Positions 1 to 18,850 of a stretch of DNA of 64,000 nucleotides are shown here, piece by piece. Each line of letters starts with the position of its first letter. The stretch's first letter is position 1. The translations under genes and the position numbers were made by a program. This DNA is from Trichosphaerium sp. ATCC 40318 (taxonomy: Eukaryota > Discosea > Flabellinia > Trichosidae). The stretch covers positions 434,001-498,000 of the forward strand of contig JALMLS010000304.1 in NCBI GenBank assembly GCA_038496445.1. The letters run 5' to 3'. Below the pieces are notes generated by a model. The model did no database searches. It was given only the letters and a program-made list of their open reading frames with translations, and had not been told where the DNA came from.

Positions 1-2
1 AC

Positions 3-203
3 CGCGACCAAGGGTTACGCTATGTTGAACTCCTTGACATGGACACGTACGATGTACCTGACAGCGTTCATAATGGCGAAGAGCCTAGCCACGTGAATTT
101 GGTAGTAGCTTGGGTAATCCTTAGCGCCGCTCTTGCAACGACCATAATCACTTTTACTCTATTGTATGTTATTGGTTCTAAACCAGCTACGTACACTAGA
201 TGA
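3..203 (+). CDS. C-terminal fragment of a single-pass membrane protein
   Basis: An open frame enters from the left edge and ends at TGA after 66 codons. A polar stretch (residues 1-33, with acidic LLDMDTYDVPDSV) is followed by one strongly hydrophobic segment of about 25 residues (LVVAWVILSAALATTIITF and on) and a short basic tail ending ATYTR. This is the layout of a type I or tail-anchored protein whose soluble part lies upstream of the window. No family is recognisable from this fragment. The frame is supported by the absence of stops and by the clean transmembrane segment. It could also be the last exon of a multi-pass protein. Confidence 0.6.
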   Translation, partial: RDQGLRYVELLDMDTYDVPDSVHNGEEPSHVNLVVAWVILSAALATTIITFTLLYVIGSKPATYTR

Positions 204-691
204 ATTTGAATCCATTGGTAAACACGAAAAACAAAATTGTACTCTAGTTTGAATTAAAAATAAATTGCAGCCATAAAAAGAGCACTGTGGTGGAACCGTT
301 ATTGCTTTTGGTAACGCGACCCGTTTTTATTTGTAAAAACACGTGAACGACGTCAACAAAGTTGAACACGTGTTTTTGTTATCTTGTAGGCACTGTTTTG
401 GGATGTTTTAACAACAGTTGCGTATTTTGGGTAACGGTTGGTTCAGGAAAGAAAAGCCTCTATTTGACCACTGTTCAAAAATACCATTTAATTAAAAACC
501 GCAATAGCGAGCTAACGTTCACTCAAAGCTGTTGGTGTCAACTGTTTTTAACTACTGCGCGTCAAAAAAAAAGCAACCGTCTTCAAAAAAACGAAAACAA
601 ACGCCACCACAGCACACGCTTGGGTTTTTCTACATCATTTAATTGAGCGCCTTTATGAACGAAAAACAGCAAACTCGCTCTTAGCGGCTAA
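204..691. other. intergenic, no gene seen
   Basis: AT-rich spacer between the membrane-protein stop and the ROCO start. An open frame at 362-646 has low-complexity K/N/S composition and no family resemblance, so I do not call it. Two CACGTG palindromes lie 27 bp apart (340-345 and 367-372), flanking a GACGTC-containing stretch, and could be upstream elements of the ROCO gene. Confidence 0.5.
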
Positions 692-8273
<7,582 letters not shown>

Positions 8274-8881
8274 TGGAAGACAGGATTTATTTAATTCGAA
8301 AAATTTTTTTTGAAGAAGATTTTTTTTTTTTTGTTATTTTGGGAAAGTGTAAATAATATTGTAAAATTGTAAAGTGCGTAATACCTCAAAAAACAGTCTT
8401 CTTGTCTTTTGTTCGCGTGGCCCTTTTGGATAACGTTGATTTTTTGTTGGTTGATGCTTTTTTACTTCGTGCTATCATGGCGTGGTACATCGAACACTGG
8501 GATATATCAAAGGCTCATTACAATATTACATGTAACACGGTGCTTGTTGATATCAAGTAAATACGTTTCTAGAGAACTTCGTGAACTTGTTCTGTTAAAT
8601 ACTCTAATAAGATGCATGTGCATATGCATTAAGACCACTGTACGCGCGTGGGCATGCATTATTGTTGGCCCGCATTTAGATATTAATACTAATTTGGAAA
8701 GGTTCACCTAATTTGTAGATTTTTCAAAGGAGAAGCCATAAAACCTCCTTTCAGCTATTTCCCTTAGTACATTACTACGTTAGAAGTGAATAAGGCCCGC
8801 ACTAGCAAAAGACAAGCTACTGGTGGAATAGAAATACTCAATTTCATACGCTTCTCTCAATAACACAATCTCACGTAAAAA
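8274..8881. other. intergenic, no gene seen
   Basis: 608 bp between the ROCO stop and the RES-gene ATG. It opens with a T-rich block (8290-8340) likely belonging to the ROCO 3' UTR. Open frames on both strands at 8409-8711 overlap each other and show no recognisable protein features. The sequence around 8610-8660 is a purine/pyrimidine-alternating stretch (repeated GCATGTGCATATGCAT-like). Nothing else seen. Confidence 0.4.
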
Positions 8882-10873
8882 ATGCGCCAAGCAACGCTTC
8901 TTATCGTTATATGCGTTTTTACGTATGTTCTATGCTTAAAAGCAAGTAACCAATTGCAAACAAAAGGTAACATTCCAGTGTTTACCTCTGTACAAGGGCT
9001 ACTACAAAACAAAGGAGCAAAATATGTAGGCGCTTGTACACCCGTTGTAAGGGAGCTTACTCAATGGCACCAAAGATCAGTCAGCGTACCATCTTGGAGT
9101 AGTAAAGGTGGCGACCCTAGGCAGAAGAAAGTACAAGCCAGGTTAAAACATGGCATTAAACTTTATGAAGACAGCGGTAGAGGAAAGTATATGGGTCGTC
9201 AAATAGGGACTCTTGGAGCTAGTATCCACGTACTAGTATTGTCAGAGTACGCCATACTTTTTTTTTTTGGCTAATACAAAACGGGCCTATTTTCATAAAA
9301 ATTCCGGTTTTTTCCGCTTTTTTTGAATGAAAACTAGTTCACATTCTCCGACTTTCACCGCATCTATGAATCCATTATTTTTTGTAAAATAAGAAAAACT
9401 GTTGTTTTAACATGACACAGGGAATCTATTCGGTCGCGTTCTGGCACTGTTAAAATGGCGAGAGTTTACGTACAAAATGGTCAGTATTCTAGAAAACACG
9501 GGTGGGTCCAATACTCCCTTTTGGAGTCACGTGGTTCAAAAGTGCTTGTTATGAGGATTGTACTTAGAGGTGGTAGTCTACAACAGCAAATCGGTAATCA
9601 ACGAGTGTATACACTAGCATCAAACTTAATTCCCCGTAATCAATGGTGTGCATCAAGACCAAGTTCAACAAACACAGCAGGTTCAAGGAGGCCAGCAAGT
9701 TCAAGAGGTAGATCACAACGCCAGCAACTGCTAGACAATGTGGGGAATGACAATGGTTTCTTTGCGCGTGTTACTACGCCCGTTGTCATGTGCGCTGTTG
9801 GTTTGGGAGAAGGTGCTCTTGGTACCTTTAAAAGCACTTTGGGTATGATAAAAGGGGTTGCCACAAGAAATCGTGATGCAATAATGTCGCCGTGGAGCCG
9901 GAACGCACGCAACAGGTTAATTCAAGCTGGTCAAAGAGACGAACAAGCTATTATTGCAATGCTCAGTCTATCAAAAGATGCTGTACCTAAAATCCATGCC
10001 TTTATGGAAATGAAGTATGCCGAATACAAGCGTCTGAATCCCTCACAACAGACAAGACGACTGTGTAATGTTCTTGGTTTTATATCAAGTCAACTATTAA
10101 CAGCCATCGCATCATTGGGAGGTCCCGTTCTACAAAACAACTTGGGCGCGTCACGATATGCTGCCTTGATGACTGCTACAAAATCAGCACAGCTAACAGC
10201 AACAAGGTTTGCTGCATTAACATCTTTAGTGGGGAAACATGCTGTAAACGAACTCACACGTGCTCTTGACACATTAGGAAACGTTGCTAGTTCTGTGTCA
10301 AAGTATCTAGCATACTCAGTTAAACACGCTGACAAGTTGCTTTCAACACGCAAGTATTATAAAGCAGCGGAATTGGTGAGGATTGGTTCTAGTGCAGTAA
10401 AGATATCAGCCGGTTTGGGAAGAAGGCTTGGAAAACGATTGACTGTCACCGTCTACCGTGGTTCTTTCAAACAATTCGCTGCAACTCCAAAAGATGTTTG
10501 GAATGTGGGTCCATGGAGTTTGAATGCTAACGGAAGGTACTCTCCTCCTGGTGTTCAAGCTCTATACACAACCACAGCAAAGTCTAAAGCTGTGGCAACT
10601 AGGACAATTGTTGCTGAGTTTAAAGGGTCTGCTAAAGCTGCGGATTTGATATTTGATTCAAAAGTGGTTAGGATAAATGCTCTTTTGGATCTAACAGATC
10701 CAAAAATACTAAGACATTTGGGTATTACTCGATCACAGATTATGAATCTTAATTCGTATGAATTGACCCATCAACTCGGTTATTTAGCTAAACAATATGG
10801 CTATGATGCTATCAGATTTCCATCTGCCCAAATACGAGAGGCAGCAAACATTGTTCTATTGTCCGGATTCTAA
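8882..10873 (+). CDS. secreted RES-domain protein (candidate NAD+-degrading enzyme)
   Basis: Two exons join in frame: 8882-9246 and 9421-10873 (donor GTACGC, acceptor CACAG), giving about 605 residues. The N-terminus is a signal peptide (MRQATLLIVICVFTYVLCLK). Residues 25-200 match nothing I know; an Arg/Ser-rich linker lies near 205-225 and a helical, Ala/Leu-rich middle at 240-440. The last ~145 residues look like a RES domain: VYRG, then NGRYSPPG, ALYTTTAKSKAVATR, and a C-terminal GYDAIRFPSA block. These match the Arg, glycine-rich strand, Glu and Ser positions of bacterial RES proteins, which are NAD+ phosphorylases in RES-Xre toxin-antitoxin pairs. No Xre-type partner is seen next door. 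A signal peptide suggests an exported or lysosomal enzyme. Function is inferred from the fold only; RES homologues with other roles are possible. Confidence 0.72.
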
Positions 10874-10960
10874 ATGTTGAACAATAAAAAAATCACGTGT
10901 TTTAGCACGTGTTAACATAAGAACGATAAATTTCGCTGCTTTTGATTTTTATTCTGTTTT

Positions 10961-13900
10961 TCAAACCAAACCAAATCCCTTACAATTGTTTATGGCTGTC
11001 AACACCCTTTCTTTCATTCTTGCCTTAAACGCATACTCTGGTAGTAGTAATAAAGAAAAACAAGTATGTGATGTTGGCAACCTAAATAAGTTGTTATAAC
11101 GCACGAGGAGAAAGGAAGAAAATCAGTTTGATTGGTTTTTCTTGGTTTTTTGTACCTGTCTGAATCACCTCCATTCTTTTGAATTCTAAACTGTAAACTT
11201 GCTAGACCTTTAACAGGTGCTCTATCAGATCCAGTAACAAAGAACAATAGTTTTTTCTTTTCTTCTTCACTCATCTCGTGAACAATCTAGAATTCAAAAA
11301 TAAGCTCTGAAAACAAAACGGTCTAAACATCTCTTGGTTTGTATGTTTTACCTCCCAAAACTGTTTGATGATATCATCAAATTTACCATATCCAATATAC
11401 TCTGTTACTTTTTCAAGTTCGTGAAAGTCAAGATCTAGAAAACACATGTCAAAAACTGTTTCGAAAAAAAACAACAAAAATATAATTACCTGTTTCTCCG
11501 CAAATCAGAGTTTCAAGTTCTTCTGGGCTGCAAAGCTAAACAATAATGTCACATAACAAAAAAAAAACGGGAACAACATACATTCAAAGCATCGCCTCCA
11601 CATAAGAAATGAAAGCCCTTACAACAGTACATAAGCAAACGTTGGATTTCGCTGAAAATGAAAAACTTATACCTTTGCAAACGCGTCGAATTGCTTCTCA
11701 ATAGACTTCTCCAATAAGTATTCCACATATAAATCTACAAACTCTACAAATTAACATTAAAACCAGCCACTCTTTGAAATCAAAGCAAACCTTTAACATT
11801 CTCCTTGGTGACATCTTTTGTGCTACCTACAAATAATTGATGAAAAAAACTAGCAAAAAAAAAGATTCTCAAACCTCCTTCAACAAGTTCAACTACTGTT
11901 GGTGTTCGGTCAATACCAGATTCTACTGTAATCTCAAAAGCAAACATAGAGGCCTCTAAATGGGCTTTTGGTAAGTCTAGCATCTTTTGAAGAGAGTTGC
12001 CAATAGCCTAACACGTGCAAATGTTAGAAAAAAAATTATAAACGTCTGAACAAAAAAAAAAGCGTACTGGATTCTGTTCCTTTAAATCCTCTAAAGTAGG
12101 TTTCATACCTAAGAGCCTCTTATAAATAACCAACGGGAAATGTATGTCGAGTATAACACCATTATAGATTGCTAAACCTAGAATCTTGCACCAGAGTTAA
12201 ACGAAGATAGAATGCTAATTCATGAAAAAAAGGAAAAAAAAAGGAATAAAAAGGGTAAGTCATTGAGTGGATACAATTCCAATAAACTTATAAAGTTGGT
12301 CTGCGTCTAAAGCGTAGTCACTAAACCAATAGGATCTATTCTTCTCATTATGAATCCATAGTCCAAAATCAACATTAAATATTTCTTCAACAAGTAATTG
12401 AAATAATTCTTTTTGAACGCCACCAAGATCTGCTCCTTCTTCACCTGAAAACTTTACTTTAAGTGGCTTCTTTAAATGTTCTGATTTTGCTCTTATTTGT
12501 TCAATCATATCAACAACAACATGAGTCCTCCTTACTTCAACAAGAAGAGAAGGAACAGTGGCTTTTTCAATCTGCTCAAAAGCAGCATTGGAAGAAGGAG
12601 TGTCATTCATGATGTACCCACCGTATGCTCTTAAAGTCATTGCATCTTGTATCTCTGACGCCATTTGTATAAAAGAGTCCAAGTGCATTAACTTTGCTTT
12701 CGCAAAAGGTCCAAAAAGGAAAGGATATTTAAAGAAAGAAAAATCTTTTGATGAAGATTGCTTGTCTTCTGACTTTGAATCTTTCCAATGCTTGTAATGT
12801 GTCTTAAAATTAAGCTTATTACATAAAGGCATATTATAAAAGTATGTATAAGGAACAATATCCTCAACAGCATTGATATTATCTAAGTAAACAAAGTGAG
12901 CACAAAAAAAACTACAAACAAAAAAATTCTTACATAATCTCTTCAGCAAAGTACAACAATTTTGTATCAACGTCGGTACTTTCTGTGGTGGAGTCCCTGA
13001 CTTGAATCCTGTATTTAATACGTATGTAATAACACTCAAAAGATATTCTAACTCATCACCAGTTGAATCAAGTTCTTTAAGTACCCTACAAAATGATACT
13101 AGCATAGGCTCTGAAAGTGCAAGTAAAACGAGAACAAAGAAATCAGAAATATTATTATACTTGAATGTCATTAACCCAGGCACCTTCAAAAAATTAGTTT
13201 CCTTATTTTGGTACCCACGTGTTTAAACAAAGGTATTTAGGATACAGAAAAGGTACCTTAAGTATAATCAGCAATGCACGTAGTTCACTTGGAACACTAA
13301 ATTTGCTTGCGTGTTTGATTAGAGTAGGCATAAGTAATTCAAGTGCATTCACCAAGGCGCTCTCTAGTATATCTTGCTTTGTTATTCTTGCATACGCCTT
13401 TGGTATTGATAGGATATCTAGGGGTATATATACAGTTGATAAACTATCAGTAGGGACATCTACCAATAACGTTTTATAGTCTCGCTTCAAGAATGAATTA
13501 TTCAACGCGATTACAGATGAAAAGACGCTTTTGATACGCTTCGCTAGTACACCCTGTTGATTATTGCTTAACGTTTTAACAACGTAAACATAGTTGATAC
13601 AATGTTGCACATTCTGTGAAGTAACAACATCTGCGGAAAGAGCTAAAAAGAAAGAGTTTATTAGCTAAAGAAACAGGTAATAAAAATCTTGCCCAGTGTC
13701 GTTTCGTCCTTAGAATGACCTCCACTGTAGAACACATACTTGTTTTCAGGTTCACTACTACTTTGTTCTGTGTTTTGTGTGCCTAAATATTTCTTTCTAA
13801 TTAAAAACTACAAAACGTGACAATCACGTGTTGAGAACCACATACCAAAGACCAAAAATCCAGGGTTGGTGTCTTCATATTCTTTTTTGGCAAACATTGA

Positions 13901-14236
13901 CTGCATGAGAGGACTGTGATCAACAAGTGAAGCCATATACTTTATGGCGGGCATCAATGGTTTCACACTGTCTAAAACTTTGTGAAAAATTTGAATATTA
14001 TAACGTAGAATTCGTCTCTTCGCCTTACACGCAGTGGCAGTGGTCTTCCTTGTGAAATTTTCACAAAAGTAAGTCTTTTTGTGCCCAGCTAATACGCAAC
14101 ATAGCGCTTTCGCGTCTCTGCGGTCTAAGTGAATCCCATCTAAAACCATATGAATTAAAACGCGCGTTGAAAGCATTTTGCTTACTATCACAGGATTTAC
14201 AAAATACGTTGTAACAACGATCTGAACAACACCCAT
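10961..14236 (-). CDS. HECT-domain E3 ubiquitin ligase (UBE3A/HECTD2-like)
   Basis: Multi-exon minus-strand gene. The N-lobe includes [14 protein letters not shown] and [19 protein letters not shown], then the E2-contact region [19 protein letters not shown] (12330-12600). The last exon, after an intron with donor GTACA at about 11156, carries the active-site loop [16 protein letters not shown], with the ubiquitin-accepting cysteine in HTCF, and ends CKGFGLV followed by TGA (10961-10963). It transfers ubiquitin from an E2 to substrates through a thioester. The order of motifs resembles UBE3A and HECTD2. The N-terminal third (13200-14236) is helical without a recognised substrate-binding domain. 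The ATG at 14236 is the best visible start but not certain. Divergent from the 2TM gene across about 570 bp. Confidence 0.9.
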
Positions 14237-14803
14237 ACGTTAATTGAAAGAAGTATCTAGGTAAGTTAAGTAAAATTAGGGTAAAATAATTATTATTCAT
14301 GAATATACCGTTGCACACGCTTGGAGAATACATTATGAGCATTCTCAAGGTCTACAAATGTTAATGTCGTTTAACACGCATAACTTGTACCAAGCGATTC
14401 ATTGATGGTCACATTAGTGACCTGCATGTCACTATCAACACCAATAAACCGTTATTAGTGTCAAAAATTCGTTGTAACTTAGTGAACCAGACTTATCACG
14501 TTGTTTGCTTCGGATTCGTTACAACTGCCGTAGAGATGGTAATACACTTACAAAAACTTGTCGTATTGCCTAATAGAGCAAACGGAGAAACGTTAAAACG
14601 TACACTTTCATTTTTTATTTTTCCAAAATGTCGATTTCGGTTCTTCATCAAGGCCGCTTATGCGCACGTAAACGCACTCTTACAAAAATAGCGCGTCAAA
14701 GTTAGTCATTTACATCAAGTTACAAAATACATTTCACACGAACTTTCAACGACAACATAGCGAATATTCTGGCTTGCCAGAGCCGTATGGCACCTTTTAT
14801 ACA
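14237..14803. promoter_or_regulatory. divergent intergenic region between HECT and 2TM genes
   Basis: 567 bp separate two outward-facing starts, so it should contain both promoters. A short perfect hairpin-forming inverted repeat, GGTCAC-ATTA-GTGACC, lies at 14407-14422, with a further TGTCAC at 14427. An open frame (14458-14691) has no protein-like features and is ignored. No TATA-like element stands out in this AT-rich context. Confidence 0.35.
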
Positions 14804-16709
14804 ATGAGCGCAATACGTTGGCCAGATCGTGCTGTTGATACATCAAATAGCAGTTCATTTGGTGAAGCCACTACGCTGAATAGATCAGAGCTAAGGAGAG
14901 AATATGGCACCTCTGCAGAATATTTGGGTGATTTTCAAATACCAAACAACGCCAATATACACTCGATCGAAGACCTAGAGCGTAAGGAAGGTCAAGAATA
15001 CAAAAAGTTAGATGTTGTAAAAACTATTACCCACATGCTTGGTTTGATATTTGTTAGCGTTGTATCAATAATAGGTGCGCGAAATAGCTGCTTTAAAGCT
15101 CTTAAATCGTAAGTACATTCTAACGACTTTAAAAGCGTGGTGGTTTACAGGTAGAAGGTTTCCATGGTTCATATTCGTCATTGCTACTTATCTTATTGGC
15201 TGGGAATCGCATTTCTGGCTGTCGAAGATTTGCCAAGTGTCAAAACGAGGAAAGGGCTGCAAATCATCAAAAAAACTACGTCACTACGCATTTTATATGC
15301 ACTTGACCATGTCAATTACAGTAAATGCTGTATTGGTGCTGACCTGGTATTTATTACTCGACAAACTAAAGATACACTTCCCTTGGTTCATTTACTCTGC
15401 CGGTACGTAAAATGAAAGTAGTGAAAATATTATAACGCAAGTTCTTTCCTCGTCGCTTCTCCACTTCTCGAAGTCTTTAAAAAACACTTGCTGCGCGTAT
15501 ACGTTTTATTTACACGTTTTCAGGAGCAAGTGGCATCTTACTCATTTTTCACTTTTACGTGGCGTTCTACGGATACAAAAGACTATGGATGCTACCTCAA
15601 CTAGCTATGTTCGTCATAGTTAACCTAGTAAATGTCTGTACTTGGTATTTTAACACTAAGATGGGTTATTCACCATATCCTTGGTTCTTATGGCCTTGTG
15701 GTGTATGGACTGTGCTGTTGCTATTGCAATTTTTAGTATTTGCGATCTACACTATTTGTTCAAGAAAGAAAAGACGCTCCAAATCAAAACAAACCGTTCC
15801 TATCCTACCAGAAAGTATATCTACACAATCTTATACTTCTGCTGAAGATGGTAGAGCTATCGTTATACCGACATCTCGATACCAGACTCTTACGTACGCC
15901 ATTCTTTCGAAGACTTGAATTCACAAAAAAATTGTTACGATAATTTTGGACATTTTCGTTTCTTTTGTACAACAAAACGTACTTCAAGAAAACCTCACTA
16001 ATGCCACTGTCTTACCCATCCTTTTTTTTTAGAGAACATCAATGGAAGCAACTACGACTTACTCTAGCTGATGTAGAGGATTACAACTCACAGACAAAAC
16101 AAATCGGACGAAAATATCCACGAAGTACATTCACTCAAACTGTTCTTCTCTATCTAATCTCTACCTAGGATCACAATCACCACCAGTGTACGAAGTTGAG
16201 CAAGTAGGGAGTCCTTCTTGTCCAACATTTCCGACTCTTCATCATGGTAACGAACCCGTTACTATTCCCAATAATATACCTGCTGGTACATATTTTTTTT
16301 AATTTGTTGGTTGAGAAATTTACAACGCCTTTTTTTTTGTTCTATTTTTTAACATCGAATGCACTTGTATTGTTATTAGTAAAACCTACTGTGAATCCCA
16401 ATTACTGGGATTTCAGTAATTTGTACAAAAAAAAGTTCAACGAAAAATTTTTCAAAAGCCGACCGTTTTTTTATGTATAGTCGCCACATATTGACACTCT
16501 TTTGCTTAGATCCAAGTGGATATGACTCTCCTGAAGTTTACAATATTTCAACATCAAATTTTTCACCCGTCAATCTCGCTGTACATACTCCAAACGATTG
16601 GCAAAATTCCGGGCATAAAACGGACCATGATGATGAAAATAACCGTGATATACCAGTTGATCGGTTTTGTGAGCGTGGAGAGCTTGATGAGGATAGTTTT
16701 CTTCCGTGA
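14804..16709 (+). CDS. membrane protein with three tandem 2TM-domain repeats
   Basis: ATG at 14804 (MSAIRWPDRAVD). A ~85-residue cytosolic N-terminus precedes six transmembrane segments forming three related hairpins: HMLGLIFVSVV...WWFTGRRFPWF...GWESHF; HYAFYMHLTMSITVNAVLV...WYLLLDK...PWFIYSAG...FHF; and LAMFVIVNLVNVCTWYF...PWFLWPCG...LLQF. Each shows the His/Asn-Trp-Pro-Trp-Gly pattern of the bacterial 2TM domain (PF13239-like), found there as a membrane anchor or sensor module. The cytosolic tail (15760-16709) is hydrophilic, rich in Ser/Pro/Tyr/Asp (EVYNIS, SPPVYEVEQ), suggesting phosphorylation. Introns follow the phase joins at 15898, 16126 and 16277; the last is long (about 233 nt) and very T/A-rich. 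Role unknown. Confidence 0.75.
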
Positions 16710-17014
16710 CAACACGCCCCAACCAGAAAAAAAAAAACAAAACAAAAAACTTCAAAAAGGAAAATCAATGAAGTCTCAAAGGAAAGACAAGTGATTTTTT
16801 AAATACAGATTGTACAATACCGGCAATGTAAATAACTAGTGCCATTCGAGAAAGTCTTTGCAGCCTCCCATTGTTTTTTTTCTTTTTTTTGTTTTTCATG
16901 TTTGTTTTGTTTGTAAAGGCGTCTTTCGGTTCTGCACGGCGCTTTTAAGAGAATATTACAGTTTGGAGAGATATAGAGCGGCTCCAAAGGTTATTTGGTT
17001 GATGAGTTAATTGC
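16710..17014. other. convergent intergenic region
   Basis: 305 bp between two converging stops. It contains an A-rich run (16725-16795) and a long T-rich tract (16870-16900). On the plus strand these resemble the 3' end of the 2TM gene and, read in reverse, the 3' UTR of the small mitochondrial gene. No gene seen. Confidence 0.4.
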
Positions 17015-17447
17015 TTATCCACGTTGTAGGTTGATTTGTTTACCACGCTTCTTTCTTCGTTTCTTTTCTGCTCTACGCTTCTTTTTGTTTTTTCTTCCTT
17101 CCTTGCACTCAATTATTTGTATTTGCGCATCAATAGGGCTCAACGATGCGGTAGGTATGGATGAGTAAGGTACAACAGCTGAAAATTCAACCTGATAATG
17201 AAATCAATACTAAATAACGCCTAATTTTATGTCTAACCTCTGTTCGTTCAATCTTAATAAGTTCTAATGCTGATTTGTCTCTTGGGATCCAAGAACCAAC
17301 GCGAGTTTGATTTACGCTATTGGGACGTACAGAAGGAGTATGGACACTACGAGCCTGTACCCTCGTGGTAACTTTGTGTGTAGGCCTTACCATCATCCTC
17401 GATGCGATAGAACGCATTGACACTCGCGCGAGCTTTGCTGCAAGCAT
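17015..17447 (-). CDS. small basic, probably mitochondrial protein
   Basis: Two exons (17238-17447, 17015-17191; 46-nt intron) encode about 128 residues. The N-terminus MLAAKLARVSMRSIASRMM is an amphipathic, Arg/Ser-rich, acid-free presequence of the mitochondrial type. The C-terminus is extremely basic (RKNKKKRRAEKKRRKKRGK), as in small mitoribosomal proteins and RNA-binding factors. The middle (GSWIPRDKSALELIKIERTEV) is not recognised. It is divergent from the NDUFAF3-like gene over a 132-bp gap, which supports a mitochondrial role. A mitoribosomal subunit is my guess, not an identification; resemblance to mS38 was considered but the spacing of basic residues does not fit well. Confidence 0.65.
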
Positions 17448-17579
17448 AGCGGCGGATACTGATATAAAACTTAACTCAACTAAGCAACAGAGGTGACAAC
17501 GCTTACACCTAGAGCTTACGCTGTTTTCTAAAGCATGTTACGGTACGGTGTTACTTTAACACGCTCACGCAGTGTTTGT
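17448..17579. promoter_or_regulatory. bidirectional promoter of two mitochondrial genes
   Basis: 132 bp between outward-facing ATGs of a predicted mitochondrial basic protein and an NDUFAF3-like assembly factor. It must hold both transcription starts. GTTACGGTACGGTGTTAC-like and CACGCTCACGCAGTG motifs lie at 17537-17573. Confidence 0.45.
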
Positions 17580-18488
17580 ATGTCACAACGGCGTGCCATT
17601 ACGCGTGTTAGTTGTAAACGGTTCTGTACAGGGTACGATAATGGCTTTGAAGGGCGTTTTTAATTTTAATTGGCTAAATACGCGTGTACAGAAGGCGAAA
17701 GACACCAAGCGAGAAGCTAATTGAAGAAATGCCCGATTTACCTCCGTTGCCTAATCTACAAGATAAAACATGGCTAAAACTACCAAAGGAAGAGGAAATA
17801 GAGAAGCTAGAAGCTCAAGCACAAGAAATGCAGAAAAAAACATCTGCAGTTGAAGATATACAACAAAAATCATTGCTTAAACCTGGACGATACAGCGTTT
17901 CTGGCACGTGATTTAGAAGACATTGTCAATCAAAATATTGACACTATTAACAATAGGATACAATGACATCGCATTTGTTATTGACAAGAAGCCAATAGAA
18001 GGATCTCTTGTTGTATTTAGAGATGGGTATTTTTTTTGACACTTTTAGTTTTTTTTTGTTGGAGACAGCAAGCTAACAAATAACTGTATTAGGTATCTAA
18101 GTTGGAAACCTAAAAACTTTGCAAGGCTTACAATTGATGACTTTGCAATGTTATGGTTACATAATCCTTTACCAAGTACGTTTGTTAAATTGCAAATCAG
18201 ATTCTTACTTTCCTTTTTTTTATTGCCTTACAATGAGCGTTTAGCAACGGTTCTATTTGGTACTGGAAGCACACATCACATGTTGTCTTCTGAATTAGAA
18301 GATCAATTACTGGCAAAAGGCATTGGGGTTTCCACAATGCAGACTGTAAGTTTGTTTTTATTCAAGTGTCAAAACTTTAGAGCTGACATTACACCTTGTA
18401 GAGGTTTGCTGTTGGAGACTGGAACTACCTCTTAATGGATGGCCGAAAAGATATTGCGTGCCTGTTATTGCCCCATGGTTCTCCATAA
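17580..18488 (+). CDS. NDUFAF3/DUF498-family complex I assembly factor
   Basis: The ATG at 17580 opens a presequence-like start (MSQRRAITRVSCKRFCTGRR) spliced across a 58-nt intron (donor GTACGATA at 17633). An acidic helical linker (17740-17880) precedes the DUF498/Mth938 domain: DIAFVIDKKPIEGSLVVFRD, YLSWKPKNFARLTIDDFAM, VLFGTGSTHHMLSSELEDQL, AKGIGVSTMQT, then FAVGDWNYLLMDGRKDIACL and TAA. The FGTG loop and the GI-V-TMQT strand are family hallmarks. Animal NDUFAF3 works with NDUFAF4 in early assembly of the mitochondrial complex I membrane arm. The splice near 17900 is unclear: the best phase uses a GC donor (GCACGTGA), so that junction needs a transcript. The N-terminal linker is longer than usual for the family. 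Confidence 0.82.
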
Positions 18489-18850
18489 TTTAATGACTAA
18501 TAAATACCACTACCCCTTTGTATATTTATGTGGAAGTATCAAAACAGGATTGACAATTTTTGGAACGTAAAAAAGGAAATTCTCGTTTACTGAAAGATCT
18601 TCTCAGTTCATCTTTTTGTGAACCTGTTTTTTACCTTAGTGCGCTGAAAGCTCATCAGAGGAGTTAGGTATTTATCACGTCACGTTTCTTGAGTTTACTA
18701 AGTTCGGTTACAGAACGAATTCGTACAATTATGCGCCACCACAGCCTAGTAGTAGTAAAGAAGTGCGTACTACAACGTTACAAAAGTGGATACAACTACT
18801 TGGCTTAACACACAAAGCGCACTTAGGGTCATTCTTCCTGATTCTCTCCC
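18489..18850. other. intergenic, no gene seen
   Basis: 362 bp between the NDUFAF3-like stop and the peroxiredoxin start. Frames upstream of the peroxiredoxin ATG (such as the one opening at 18731) run into stops and do not join in phase, so I treat this as 3' UTR plus promoter. Confidence 0.45.

Noticed and set aside
362-646. 94-codon open frame upstream of the ROCO gene
   Set aside because: Low-complexity composition, no family similarity and no splice connection to the ROCO start; treated as chance.
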